Source of the DNA: Cognatiluteimonas lumbrici | Lineage (GTDB): Bacteria; Pseudomonadota; Gammaproteobacteria; Xanthomonadales; Xanthomonadaceae | DNA length: 64,000 nucleotides | Reading direction: 5' to 3' | NCBI RefSeq assembly: GCF_006476065.1 | Contig: NZ_ML636798.1 | Span: forward strand, 2,182,207-2,246,206 | Part shown: positions 27,786 to 36,339 of the stretch, one piece after another | Layout: the number at the start of each line of letters is the position of its first letter | Position numbering within the stretch: position 1 is the stretch's first letter | The notes under the pieces: generated by a model | The model's database searches: none | Told to the model about the DNA's origin: nothing | Seen by the model: only the letters and a program-made list of their open reading frames with translations | Position numbers and translations under genes: made by a program

Positions 27786-29912
27786 ATGAAAGTTCACCTG
27801 CAGGCCGAAGCTAGCGAGTGCGGCCTCGCCAGCTTGGCCATGGTCGCAGACCACCATGGGATGGCCATCTCGCTACCGGAGTTGCGCCGCCGGTTCAGCC
27901 TGTCGCTGAAAGGCGCGACGCTGCCCCGGCTGATGGAGGCGGCCGGCAATCTCGGTCTCCAGTCGCGGCCGTTGCGGCTGGACGTCGACGAGCTGGGCAA
28001 GCTCAAGCTGCCCTGCATCCTGCATTGGGACCTGAACCACTTCGTGGTGCTGGCGAAGGTTGGGCGACGCAAGCTCACCGTGCTGGATCCGGCCCATGGC
28101 AAGCGCCGCCTCGACTCAGGCGAGGTCTCGGACCATTTCACCGGCGTCGCGTTGGAGCTCACCCCTGGGGTGGAATTCGAGCCGCGCAAGGCCGAGCCGT
28201 CGGTGTCCATCCGCCAGCTCACCGGCAAGGTAGCCGGACTCTGGCGCTCGCTCGGCTTGCTGCTATTGCTGTCGCTGGCGCTGCAGGCCTTCGTGGTGAT
28301 CGGGCCGTTCTTCCTGCAGTGGGTCGTGGACCAGGTGCTGGTGTCGGCGGACCGGGATCTGCTGGCGGTGATCGCGATGGGATTCGGCCTCGTGCTGCTG
28401 CTGCGGGCGTCGACGGGGCTGTTGCGCGGCTGGGCGATCCTGCACCTGTCCACCCACCTGGGACTGCAGTGGATGGGCAACGTGTTCTCTCACCTGCTCA
28501 AGCTGCCGCTCGACTTCTTCGAGAAGCGGCACCTGGGTGACATCACCTCGCGAATGGGCAGCGTGCAGGCGATCCAGACCACGCTGACCACAAGCTTCGT
28601 CGAGGGCCTGATCGATGGGCTGATGGCCGTCGTGACCCTCGGCATGATGTTGCTCTACAGCTGGAAGCTCGCGCTGGTCACCTTGCAGGCGATGCTCCTC
28701 TACCTGGTGCTCAGGGCGCTCGCGTTCCGGCCCATGCGCGACGGCACCGAGCGCAAGCTGGTCGCCGCGGCCAAACAGCAGACCCATCTGCTCGAGTCCA
28801 TCCGGGGCATCCAGTCGGTCAAGCTCGCCGGGGTCGAGCAGCGCCGCGAGGCCAGCTACGGCAACCTGATGAACGACACCGTCAACCGCGAGGTCTGGCT
28901 GGCCAAGCTGGGATTGGGCTTCGGCGCCGCGAACCAGCTCATCTTCGGCATCGAGCGCATTGCGGTGATCTGGATCGGCGCGCTGTTCGCGATGCAGAAC
29001 GTCTTCTCCGTCGGCATGCTGATGGCCTACCTGGCCTACAAGGACCAGTTCTCCGGGCGCATCGGCAGCCTGATCGACAAGTGGATCCAGTTCCGCATGC
29101 TGCGGCTGCACGGGGAACGGCTCGCGGACATCGTGCTTGCCGAACCCGAATCGGACCCGCAACATCAAGTGGAAACGGCCGTGGCTGGCGATGCCGCATT
29201 GGAGGTGCGGGGATTGTCCTTCCGCTACGCCGACGGCGAACCCTGGGTGCTGCGCGACTGCAGCTTCCGGGTGGAGCCGGGCGAATCCGTCGCCATCGTC
29301 GGCGCGTCCGGCTGCGGCAAGACCACGCTGGTCAAACTGATGCTCGGCTTGCTGCAGCCCGTCGAGGGCAGCGTGGAAGCCGGCGGCCGCGACATCCGCC
29401 AGCTTGGCCTGCGCAACTACCGCCGCTGCGTCGGCGCGGTCATGCAGGACGACCAGCTGTTCGCCGGCTCGATCCACGACAACATCGCCTTCGGGGACGA
29501 CGGCTTCGATCCGGCACGGACCGAAGCGGCTGCGCGGCTTGCGGCGATCCATGCCGAGATCGCCGCGATGCCGATGGGCTATCACAGCCTCATCGGCGAC
29601 ATGGGAACGACGCTGTCCGGCGGACAAAAGCAGCGCGTGATCCTGGCGCGCGCGCTCTACCGCCAGCCGCGAATCCTGTTCCTGGACGAGGCCACAAGCC
29701 ATCTAGATGTCGCCTGCGAGAAGCTGGTCAACGACGCCGTGCGCGCGCTGCGCATCACCAAGGTGATCATCGCCCACCGCCCGGAAACGATCGCCAGCGC
29801 CGACCGCGTCCTGCTGATGGACGCCGGCCGGATCGTGCGTGAGATCAAGCCGCGGGCGGCGGCCCGGCCCAGTGTCGAGGGCGCCGCCGAGCCGCAAGCG
29901 GTGCCAGCCTGA
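27786..29912 (+). CDS. CvaB-like peptidase-containing ABC exporter (C39)
   Basis: A 708-residue inner-membrane exporter that cleaves double-glycine leaders and pumps out the core peptide. Residues 1-130 are a C39 peptidase with intact catalytic residues: oxyanion Q6, C12 in SECGLASLAM, H85 in LNHFVVL and D101 in LDPAHG. Six membrane helices follow (about 160-440). The nucleotide-binding domain has Walker A GASGCGKTT at 506-514, signature LSGGQKQR near 610 and Walker B ILFLDEAT near 630. The sequence closely follows colicin V exporter CvaB (CILHWDLNHFVVL, HFTGVALELTPG). ATG 27786 has AAGGA 9 nt upstream; GTG 27741 would only add a poorly conserved tail. The adaptor begins 2 nt after its stop. 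Confidence 0.93.
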   Translation: MKVHLQAEASECGLASLAMVADHHGMAISLPELRRRFSLSLKGATLPRLMEAAGNLGLQSRPLRLDVDELGKLKLPCILHWDLNHFVVLAKVGRRKLTVLDPAHGKRRLDSGEVSDHFTGVALELTPGVEFEPRKAEPSVSIRQLTGKVAGLWRSLGLLLLLSLALQAFVVIGPFFLQWVVDQVLVSADRDLLAVIAMGFGLVLLLRASTGLLRGWAILHLSTHLGLQWMGNVFSHLLKLPLDFFEKRHLGDITSRMGSVQAIQTTLTTSFVEGLIDGLMAVVTLGMMLLYSWKLALVTLQAMLLYLVLRALAFRPMRDGTERKLVAAAKQQTHLLESIRGIQSVKLAGVEQRREASYGNLMNDTVNREVWLAKLGLGFGAANQLIFGIERIAVIWIGALFAMQNVFSVGMLMAYLAYKDQFSGRIGSLIDKWIQFRMLRLHGERLADIVLAEPESDPQHQVETAVAGDAALEVRGLSFRYADGEPWVLRDCSFRVEPGESVAIVGASGCGKTTLVKLMLGLLQPVEGSVEAGGRDIRQLGLRNYRRCVGAVMQDDQLFAGSIHDNIAFGDDGFDPARTEAAARLAAIHAEIAAMPMGYHSLIGDMGTTLSGGQKQRVILARALYRQPRILFLDEATSHLDVACEKLVNDAVRALRITKVIIAHRPETIASADRVLLMDAGRIVREIKPRAAARPSVEGAAEPQAVPA

Positions 29913-29914
29913 TC

Positions 29915-31150
29915 ATGGGCGAACCGCTGTTCCGCCCCGAGGTGGTCGAGGCCAGGCGCAAAGGCTGGCTGGGTGGGATCTCGCTTGCCCAGCCGTTGCG
30001 ACTGTGGGTCCTTGCAGTGAGCGTCACGACAGCAGCGGTCGCGATCGGCATCTTCCTGGCCATGGGCGAATACACCCGTCGCTCGCGCGTACAGGGCCAG
30101 CTGGTGCCGGACCTGGGCGTGGCCACGGTGGTGGCCCCTGGGCCGGGCATCGTGGATCGCATCCTCCCGCGCGAGGGCGAACGGGTGCTGGCGGGCGCGC
30201 CGCTGGCGTTGGTCGCCGCTCCGCGCACCACCCAGGGCGGCAGCGACACGCGCGAAAGCATCGCCGAAGGCATAGAGCGCCGGCGCGCGAGCGTATTGGC
30301 CGCCGCCGGATCGCATGGTGAACTGTTGGACGCGCGCGAGGCAAGCCTTCGAAAGCAGCATGCAGCACTCGGTCGCGAGCTCGACCGGCTGCGCGGCCAG
30401 CTCGCGATCCGCAAGCGGCAGGAGGCGTTGGCCCGGGAGACGCTGCAGCGTTACCGCGCGTTGCGCCGCGAGCAATACCTCAGCGAACTTCAGGTCAACC
30501 AGCAGGAGCAGGCAGTCCTCGACCTCGTCTCCGGCCGGCAGGCGCTGGAACGGCAGCAGGCGGCACTCCAACGGGACCTGGCGCAGGTGGATGAAGCATT
30601 GCGCGGCGTCCCGGCAGAGCGAGCGGCGCGCACGGCCGAAACCGCGCGGGAGCTGGCCTTGCTCGACCGCGAGCAGGTGCAGAACGATGCCAACGGAAAG
30701 CTGCTGGTGGAAGCGCCGGTCGCTGGCCTGGTCGCCAACCGCCTGGTCGAGCCGGGGCAGGCCGTGCAGGCGGGGCAACCATTGCTGACCCTGCTGCCGG
30801 CGGGTTCGCACCTGCAGGCGACGCTGTTCGTTCCCAGCCGCGCGGTCGGATTCATCGAGCCCGGCGACAGGGTCCTGCTGCGGTACCAGGCCTTTCCCTA
30901 TCAGAAGTTCGGACATCACGAGGGCGTTGTCAGGCGCGTTTCCCGCAGTGCGGTGCCGGGCGCAGGCGGGCAGGGCGCCGAGCCGTTCTACCGCGTGCTG
31001 GTAGACATCCATCGCAAGAGCATCACCGCCTACGGGCGGGAGGAGCCGCTCCGTCCCGGGATGCTGCTCGAGGCCGACATCATGGGAGAGCACCGCAAGC
31101 TCTACGAGTGGGTCCTCGAGCCACTGTATTCCGTGACCGGGCGGTTGTAG
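29915..31150 (+). CDS. CvaA-like HlyD-family periplasmic adaptor
   Basis: The membrane-fusion partner of the C39 exporter, 411 residues. It has a short cytoplasmic N-terminus (PLFRPEVVEARRKGWLG), one membrane helix (residues about 28-50, LRLWVLAVSVTTAAVAIGIFL), a lipoyl-like half motif, a long coiled-coil region (about 110-255), and the returning half LLVEAPVAGLVANRLVEPGQAV before the beta-barrel domain. It would link the exporter to a TolC-type channel, which is not encoded here. The gene lies 2 nt behind the exporter. Its TAG stop is the TAG of a REP-like repeat arm. Confidence 0.9.
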   Translation: MGEPLFRPEVVEARRKGWLGGISLAQPLRLWVLAVSVTTAAVAIGIFLAMGEYTRRSRVQGQLVPDLGVATVVAPGPGIVDRILPREGERVLAGAPLALVAAPRTTQGGSDTRESIAEGIERRRASVLAAAGSHGELLDAREASLRKQHAALGRELDRLRGQLAIRKRQEALARETLQRYRALRREQYLSELQVNQQEQAVLDLVSGRQALERQQAALQRDLAQVDEALRGVPAERAARTAETARELALLDREQVQNDANGKLLVEAPVAGLVANRLVEPGQAVQAGQPLLTLLPAGSHLQATLFVPSRAVGFIEPGDRVLLRYQAFPYQKFGHHEGVVRRVSRSAVPGAGGQGAEPFYRVLVDIHRKSITAYGREEPLRPGMLLEADIMGEHRKLYEWVLEPLYSVTGRL

Positions 31151-31223
31151 GAGCGGCGCTCGCGCCGCGATCACGCGCAAGGCGCGGTCCACGTGTGGTC
31201 GCGGCGCGAGCGCCGCTCCTACA
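31146..31223. repeat. REP-like inverted repeat pair between convergent genes
   Basis: A 25 nt unit (31146-31170) starting TGTAGGAGCGGCGC and itself hairpin-forming (GCGGCG-ctcg-CGCCGC) is followed 28 nt later by its inverted copy (31199-31223). The two TAG triplets are the stop codons of the adaptor gene (plus) and ybeY (minus). Related units occur at 47088 and 54298. This is the arrangement of REP/BIME elements mobilised by RAYT transposases; no such gene is in the window. The structure may also act as a bidirectional terminator or mRNA stabiliser. Confidence 0.85.
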
Positions 31224-31701
31224 GGTACGGGTCGTCGATGCCGAGCCCCGCCAGGATCTCCCGCTCCAGCTGCTCCATGCACTCCGCGTCGCGCTCGTCC
31301 TCGTGGTCCCAGCCGAGCAGGTGCAGCGCGCCGTGCACCGTCAGGTGCGCGTAGTGGTCGTTGAGCCGCTTGCCCTGTTCCTTTGCCTCGCGCGCGACCA
31401 CGGGGGCGCAGATCACCAGGTCGCCGAGCAGCGGCATGGTCACGCCCTTGGGCAGTTTGACGCCCTCGGCGACATCCGCCGGGAAGCTGAGCACGTTGGT
31501 GGCGTAGTCCTTGCCGCGGTAGTGGCGGTTGAGCGCGCGGCCTTCGCGCGCGTCCACGATCCGGATCGCGAGGTCGGCCTCGCGGATGCGGCCGGCCAGC
31601 GCGGCCGCCACCCACTTGCGGAAGCTGGTCGCCGACGGGATCCCGGCGCGCGGCAGCGCGTAGCCGACGCTCACGTCCAGCCGGGTCGGCCCCCGGGTCA
31701 C
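31219..31701 (-). CDS. ybeY: Endoribonuclease YbeY
   Basis: A 160-residue metal-dependent single-strand RNase needed for 16S rRNA 3'-end maturation and ribosome quality control. The zinc motif H-x3-H-x5-H is present as H123, H127 and H133 ([16 protein letters not shown]), with the upstream conserved TNVLSFPAD. Its ATG overlaps the ybeZ stop by 4 nt, the usual coupled pair. Its TAG stop lies in the right arm of the REP-like repeat. corC, the usual next gene, is displaced by the microcin cassette. Confidence 0.95.
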   Translation of the reverse strand: MTRGPTRLDVSVGYALPRAGIPSATSFRKWVAAALAGRIREADLAIRIVDAREGRALNRHYRGKDYATNVLSFPADVAEGVKLPKGVTMPLLGDLVICAPVVAREAKEQGKRLNDHYAHLTVHGALHLLGWDHEDERDAECMEQLEREILAGLGIDDPYL

Positions 31702-32678
31702 GTCCCGGTCTCCTTGTCGGTCTGGTCGCGCGCGTCGTAGGCGTTGACGATGCGCGCCACCAGCGGATGCCGCACCACGTCCTTCGATTCGAAGAAGGTG
31801 AAGCCGATGCCGTCCACGCCCCGCAGCACTTCCAGCGCGTCCTTCAGGCCGGACTTCTGGTGGCGGGGCAGGTCGATCTGGGTGAGGTCGCCGGTGACCA
31901 CCGCGGTCGAGCCGAAGCCGATCCGGGTCAGGAACATCTTCATCTGCTCGATCGAGGTGTTCTGCGCCTCGTCCAGGATCACGAAGGCGTCGTTGAGGGT
32001 GCGGCCGCGCATGTAGGCCAGCGGCGCCACCTCGATCACGCTCTTCTCCAGCAGCTTGACCACCTTTTCGACGCCGAGCATCTCGTACAGCGCGTCGTAG
32101 AGCGGGCGCAGGTAGGGATCCACCTTCTGGGTCAGGTCGCCGGGCAGGAAGCCGAGCTTCTCGCCGGCCTCCACCGCCGGGCGCACCAGGATCACCCGCT
32201 GCACCTTGGATTCGTTGAGCGCCTCCACCGCCATCGCCACCGCGAGGTAGGTCTTGCCGGTGCCGGCCGGGCCGATGCCGAAGTTGATGTCGTGGGTGGC
32301 GATCGCGTGCAGGTACTTCGCCTGGTTGCGGCCGCGCCCGCGGATGGTGCCGCGCTTGACCCGCACCGCGACCTCCTGCGGCTCGATGTCGTCCTCGACC
32401 GCGCGGTCCACCGCGGCCTCGCCCAGGCGCAGGTGCACGGTGGCATCGGTCAGGGTCTCGCTGGCGGTGTCGTGCCAGAGCGCGCGCAGGATGCGTTCGG
32501 CGCGCGGCACCGCGGCCTCGGGCCCGGCGATGCGGAAGATGTTGCCGCGGTTGCCGATCTCCACGCCCAGGCGCAGTTCGAGCTGGCGCAGGTGGGCGTC
32601 GAACGGGCCGGCCAGGTTGGCCAGGCGCTCGGCATCGGCGGGATCGAGTGCGAATTCCGAGGAGGTGCGGTTTGGCAT
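31698..32678 (-). CDS. ybeZ: PhoH-like ATPase YbeZ
   Basis: A 326-residue P-loop ATPase of the PhoH family, a partner of YbeY in ribosome/RNA metabolism. Walker A GPAGTGKT is at 136-143, Walker B-type VILDEAQN follows, and [10 protein letters not shown] is the sensor-like region. An N-terminal KH-like segment precedes the ATPase. ATG 32678 (MPNRTSSEF) is preferred; a start 27 codons upstream would add a low-complexity tail overlapping the divergent promoter region. It overlaps ybeY by ATGA. miaB, normally just upstream, is about 5 kb away beyond an inserted exporter block. Confidence 0.93.
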   Translation of the reverse strand: MPNRTSSEFALDPADAERLANLAGPFDAHLRQLELRLGVEIGNRGNIFRIAGPEAAVPRAERILRALWHDTASETLTDATVHLRLGEAAVDRAVEDDIEPQEVAVRVKRGTIRGRGRNQAKYLHAIATHDINFGIGPAGTGKTYLAVAMAVEALNESKVQRVILVRPAVEAGEKLGFLPGDLTQKVDPYLRPLYDALYEMLGVEKVVKLLEKSVIEVAPLAYMRGRTLNDAFVILDEAQNTSIEQMKMFLTRIGFGSTAVVTGDLTQIDLPRHQKSGLKDALEVLRGVDGIGFTFFESKDVVRHPLVARIVNAYDARDQTDKETGT

Positions 32679-32779
32679 CGGCTCAGGCGGTGGCGTCGTG
32701 TCGGCCCGGGCGGCCAAGCTTGCGCCGGCGCGGGGATTTTCGCAAAGTGCCGCGATCATCGGTCGAACGGGGAAAGGCG

Positions 32780-34453
32780 ATGCGCGTGATGCGAAGTGTG
32801 GCCGCCGCAGTGGTGACGGGCCTGTGTGCGCTGGCGGTGTTGCCGGCGAGCGCGCAGGTAACGGTGCTCACCGCCAAGCGCATCGACACCATGGACGCGG
32901 CGCGGCCGCGCGCGCAGGCGATGGCCTACGACGCCGACGGCACGATCCTGCGGTTGGGCAGCGCCGAGGCCGTGCTCGCGGCGTATCCCGGCGCCACCCG
33001 CCTGGACGTCGGCACCGCCACCGTCGTTCCCGGCCTGATCGACGCGCACGGCCACCTGCTCGGGCAGGGGCTGACCCACCTCACCGCCAACCTCGTCGGA
33101 ACGAGCAGCAAGGGCGAGGTGATCGAGCGCCTGCAGGCGTTCGCCGCCGAACTCCCGGCCGGGGAATGGCTGGTGGGCAGCGGCTGGGACCAGAACGACT
33201 GGGACGACAAGGCCTTCCCGACCGCCGCCGACCTCGACGCCGCGTTCCCGGACCGCCCGGTCTGGCTGGACCGCATCGACGGCCACGCCGGCTGGGCCAA
33301 CAGCGCCGCGATGCGCGCGGTGGAACGCGACCTGTCCGGCGACTGGCAGCCCGACGGCGGCCGCATCGTGCGCGATGCGGACGGCGCGCCGACCGGCATC
33401 TTCGTGGACGCCGCCATGTCCCTGGTCGCCGGCGCCATGCCGGGTATGGACGCCGCCGACATCGAGCACGCGCTGCAACTGGCGATGCAGGACGCGGTGG
33501 CGAACGGCCTCACCGGCGTGCACGACGCCGGGGTGTCGCTCGGCACCCTGCGCGTGATGCAGTCGCTGGCCGACGCTGGCAAGCTGCCGATCCGCATCAC
33601 CGCCATGGCCGACGGCAACGACGCCGCGCTCGACTGGCTCTGCAGCAACGGGCTCTACCAGCATCCCTCGCACCGCCTGCAAATGCGCACGGTCAAGCTG
33701 TACGTGGACGGCGCGCTCGGCAGCCGCGGCGCCGCGCTGCTCGAGGAATACAGCGACGACCACGGCAACACCGGCCTGCTGGTGATGACGCCGGAGCAGT
33801 TGCGGGAGGCGGTGCGCAAGGCCGACGGCTGCGGCGTGCAGGTGGCGACCCACGCCATCGGCGACCGCGGCAACCGGCTGGTGCTCGACACCTACCAGGC
33901 GGCGCTCGGCGGCGACGCCACCGCCAGCGACCACCGCTGGCGTATCGAACATGCCCAGGTGCTGTCGCCGGCGGACCTGCCGCGGCTCGCGGCGATGCAC
34001 GTGATCGCGTCCATGCAGCCGACCCACGCCACCAGCGACATGCCGTGGGCGGAGGACCGGCTCGGCCCCGACCGGATCAACGGCGCCTACGCCTGGCGCA
34101 AGCTGCGCGACAGCGGCGCCCGCCTCGCGCTCGGCTCGGACTTCCCGGTCGAGCTGGTGGACCCGCGCCTGGGCCTGTATGCGGCCGCCACCCGTACCGA
34201 CGCCGATGGCCTGCCGGCCGGGGGCTGGCAGCCGGAGGAGAAGCTGACCGCCTGGGAGGCGCTGCGCGGCTTCACCCTGGACGCGGCCTACGCCGGCTTC
34301 GCCGAGGACGAGGTCGGCAGCCTGGCCCCCGGCAAGCGCGCCGACTTCGTGGTGCTGGCGCAGGATCCGCTGGCGATTCCCGCGAACGAATTGCGCCGGC
34401 TCCAGGTGCTGTCCACCTGGGTCGACGGCAAGCAGGTGTACAAAGCCCCGTAG
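32780..34453 (+). CDS. Secreted YtcJ-like amidohydrolase
   Basis: A 557-residue metal-dependent hydrolase of the amidohydrolase_3/YtcJ group with a signal peptide (AAAVVTGLCALAVLPASAQ, cleaved near residue 25), so periplasmic. The metal-binding HxH is in LIDAHGHLLG. Later motifs KLYVDGALGSRGA, THAIGDRGN, RIEHAQ and LGSDFPVE give the remaining metal and catalytic residues, and the C-terminal GSLAPGKRADFVVL is the amidohydrolase composite domain. The substrate is unknown. ATG 32780 has GGAAAGG 2 nt upstream; ATG 32789 is an alternative. It is followed directly by a three-gene ABC exporter. Confidence 0.88.
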   Translation: MRVMRSVAAAVVTGLCALAVLPASAQVTVLTAKRIDTMDAARPRAQAMAYDADGTILRLGSAEAVLAAYPGATRLDVGTATVVPGLIDAHGHLLGQGLTHLTANLVGTSSKGEVIERLQAFAAELPAGEWLVGSGWDQNDWDDKAFPTAADLDAAFPDRPVWLDRIDGHAGWANSAAMRAVERDLSGDWQPDGGRIVRDADGAPTGIFVDAAMSLVAGAMPGMDAADIEHALQLAMQDAVANGLTGVHDAGVSLGTLRVMQSLADAGKLPIRITAMADGNDAALDWLCSNGLYQHPSHRLQMRTVKLYVDGALGSRGAALLEEYSDDHGNTGLLVMTPEQLREAVRKADGCGVQVATHAIGDRGNRLVLDTYQAALGGDATASDHRWRIEHAQVLSPADLPRLAAMHVIASMQPTHATSDMPWAEDRLGPDRINGAYAWRKLRDSGARLALGSDFPVELVDPRLGLYAAATRTDADGLPAGGWQPEEKLTAWEALRGFTLDAAYAGFAEDEVGSLAPGKRADFVVLAQDPLAIPANELRRLQVLSTWVDGKQVYKAP

Positions 34454-35410
34454 ATGGAAGCACGCAGACCCGCCATCGCCGTTCTCCTGCTGTCGCTCCT
34501 GGCGGCGGGGTGCGGCGGGCCGCCGCACGACGCGGTGGGCACGCTCGAGTACGACCGCGTCGTGGTCCCGGCGCCGGTTTCAGAGCGCATCGTGGAGGTG
34601 CAGGTGCGCGAGGGCGAGCGGGTCGAGGCCGGGCAGCCGCTGCTGCGGCTCGAGGACAGGAGCGTCGCGGCCGGCGCCGCCGCGGCCCGCGCCGAGGCCA
34701 GCCGGCAGGGCGCGGCGCTGGAGGAACTGCGCGCCGGGCCGCGGGGCGAACAGATCCGGCAGGCGCGCGCGCAACTGGCCGCGGCGCAGTCGCGCAGCGC
34801 CGACGCGCGCAGCCACTACGCACGCCTGCGCCCGCTCGGCGAGCGCCAGCTCGTCGCCGCGGACGACGTCGAGCGTGCCGCGGCGGCCGCGGCGCAGGCG
34901 CGCGCCGAGGTGGTGGCCGCGCGCGCTGCACTCGACGAACTGGAGGCGGGCACGCGCCAGGAGCGGATAGAGCAGGGCGAGTCCGCGCTGCGCGCCTCGC
35001 AGGCGCAGGCCGAGGTCCAGGCAGCCGCGCTGGACAAGCTCGGCGTGCAGGCACCGCGCGCCGGCGTGGTCGACAGCCTGCCGTACGAGCTGGGCGACCA
35101 GGCGCCGGTCGGTGCGCCGCTGGCGATCCTGCTGGTCGGCGATGCGCCGTACGCGCGGGTGTACGTGCCCGAGCCGATCCGTGCCGGGGTCCGCGTCGGC
35201 ACCACCGCGCGCGTGCACGTGGACGGCCACGAGGAGGTGCTGCAGGGCACCGTGCGGATGATCCGCAGCGAGCCCGGCTTCACCCCGTACTACGCGCTCG
35301 CGGGAGAGGACGCCGCGCGCCTGAGCTACCTGGCGGAGATCGCGCTCCCGGCGGCGGAAGCGGCGGGGCTGCCCGCGGGCCTGCCGGTGCGGGTCGAGTT
35401 CGGCGAATGA
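34454..35410 (+). CDS. HlyD-type membrane-fusion lipoprotein of ABC-2 exporter
   Basis: A 318-residue periplasmic adaptor. A lipobox (LLSLLAAGC, C20) marks it as a lipoprotein rather than a transmembrane protein. Lipoyl halves (PAPVSERIVEVQVREGERVEAG and LGVQAPRAGVVDSL) flank an Ala/Arg/Glu-rich coiled coil (about 70-200), followed by a barrel domain. It resembles YbhG/YhiI-type adaptors of drug exporters. It begins immediately after the amidohydrolase stop and overlaps the ATPase gene by ATGA, so the set is one operon. Confidence 0.87.
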   Translation: MEARRPAIAVLLLSLLAAGCGGPPHDAVGTLEYDRVVVPAPVSERIVEVQVREGERVEAGQPLLRLEDRSVAAGAAAARAEASRQGAALEELRAGPRGEQIRQARAQLAAAQSRSADARSHYARLRPLGERQLVAADDVERAAAAAAQARAEVVAARAALDELEAGTRQERIEQGESALRASQAQAEVQAAALDKLGVQAPRAGVVDSLPYELGDQAPVGAPLAILLVGDAPYARVYVPEPIRAGVRVGTTARVHVDGHEEVLQGTVRMIRSEPGFTPYYALAGEDAARLSYLAEIALPAAEAAGLPAGLPVRVEFGE

Positions 35411-36339
35411 GCGCGGCCCCCGCGATCCGCGCGCGGGGACTCACCCGGCGCTTCGGCGACCTAGTCGCGGTGGACCACGTGGACCTGGACGTGCCGCAGG
35501 CCAGCGTGTTCGGCTTCCTCGGCCCGAACGGCTCCGGCAAGTCCACCACCATCCGCATGCTGTGCGGCCTGCTCACGCCGACGGCCGGCGACATCGAGGT
35601 GCTCGGCCTGCGCATCCCGGAGCAGGCCGAGGCGTTGCGCAGCCGCACCGGCTACATGACCCAGCGCTTCTCGCTGTTCGAGGACCTCACGGTGCGCGAG
35701 AACCTGGAGTTCCTCGTGGCGGTCCAGGGCGTGCCCAAGGCGCGGGCCGCGGCGCGGGTGGACGCGCTGGTCGAACAGTACGAGTTCGGCGCCAACCAGC
35801 GGCAGCTCGCCGGCACCCTCAGCGGCGGGCAGAAGCAGCGGCTCGCGCTGGCCGGCGCGGTGGTGCACGAACCGGAACTGCTGTTCCTCGACGAGCCCAC
35901 CAGCGCGGTCGATCCGGAGTCGCGGCGCGGGTTCTGGGACAAGCTGTTCGCGCTCGCCGACGCCGGCACCACGGTGCTGGTCTCCACCCACCTGATGGAC
36001 GAAGCCGAGCGCTGCCACGAGCTGGCGATCCTCGACCAGGGCGCGCTGGTCGCCCACGGCACGCCGGGCGCCCTGACCGGCGCGCTGGCCGGCCGCAGCT
36101 TCGAGGTGGACACGCCGCGGCCGCGACGCGCGCAGGAAGCGCTGCACGGGCTGGACGGCGTGCTCGGCGTCGCCCAGGTCGGTACCCGGCTGCGCGTGCT
36201 CACCGATCCGGGCCTCGACGGCGACGCCGCGCTGCAGCGGCTGCGCCAGGCGCTGCCGGGCGAGGCCGACACGGTCGAGCCGGTGGCGCCGAACCTCGAG
36301 GACGTGTTCGTCGCCGCCACGCGCAAGGAGCCGGCGTGA
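35407..36339 (+). CDS. ABC-2 exporter ATP-binding protein
   Basis: A 310-residue ATPase. Walker A GPNGSGKST is at 39-47, the signature LSGGQKQRLALA and Walker B LLFLDEPTSAVDP follow, and VSTHLMDEAERC is the H-loop. The C-terminal 80 residues are the extension typical of drug/antibiotic ABC-2 ATPases (CcmA/NatA type). It is half the size of the fused double ATPase YbhF, so two copies probably pair with the permease. Its start overlaps the adaptor stop and its end overlaps the GTG of the permease. Confidence 0.9.
   Translation: MSAAPAIRARGLTRRFGDLVAVDHVDLDVPQASVFGFLGPNGSGKSTTIRMLCGLLTPTAGDIEVLGLRIPEQAEALRSRTGYMTQRFSLFEDLTVRENLEFLVAVQGVPKARAAARVDALVEQYEFGANQRQLAGTLSGGQKQRLALAGAVVHEPELLFLDEPTSAVDPESRRGFWDKLFALADAGTTVLVSTHLMDEAERCHELAILDQGALVAHGTPGALTGALAGRSFEVDTPRPRRAQEALHGLDGVLGVAQVGTRLRVLTDPGLDGDAALQRLRQALPGEADTVEPVAPNLEDVFVAATRKEPA

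Noticed and set aside
27635-27810. Read-through of the mini-leader TAA to give a longer second microcin
   Set aside because: The extended translation has no hydrophobic core like the first microcin and runs into the exporter start; no recoding signal is seen.
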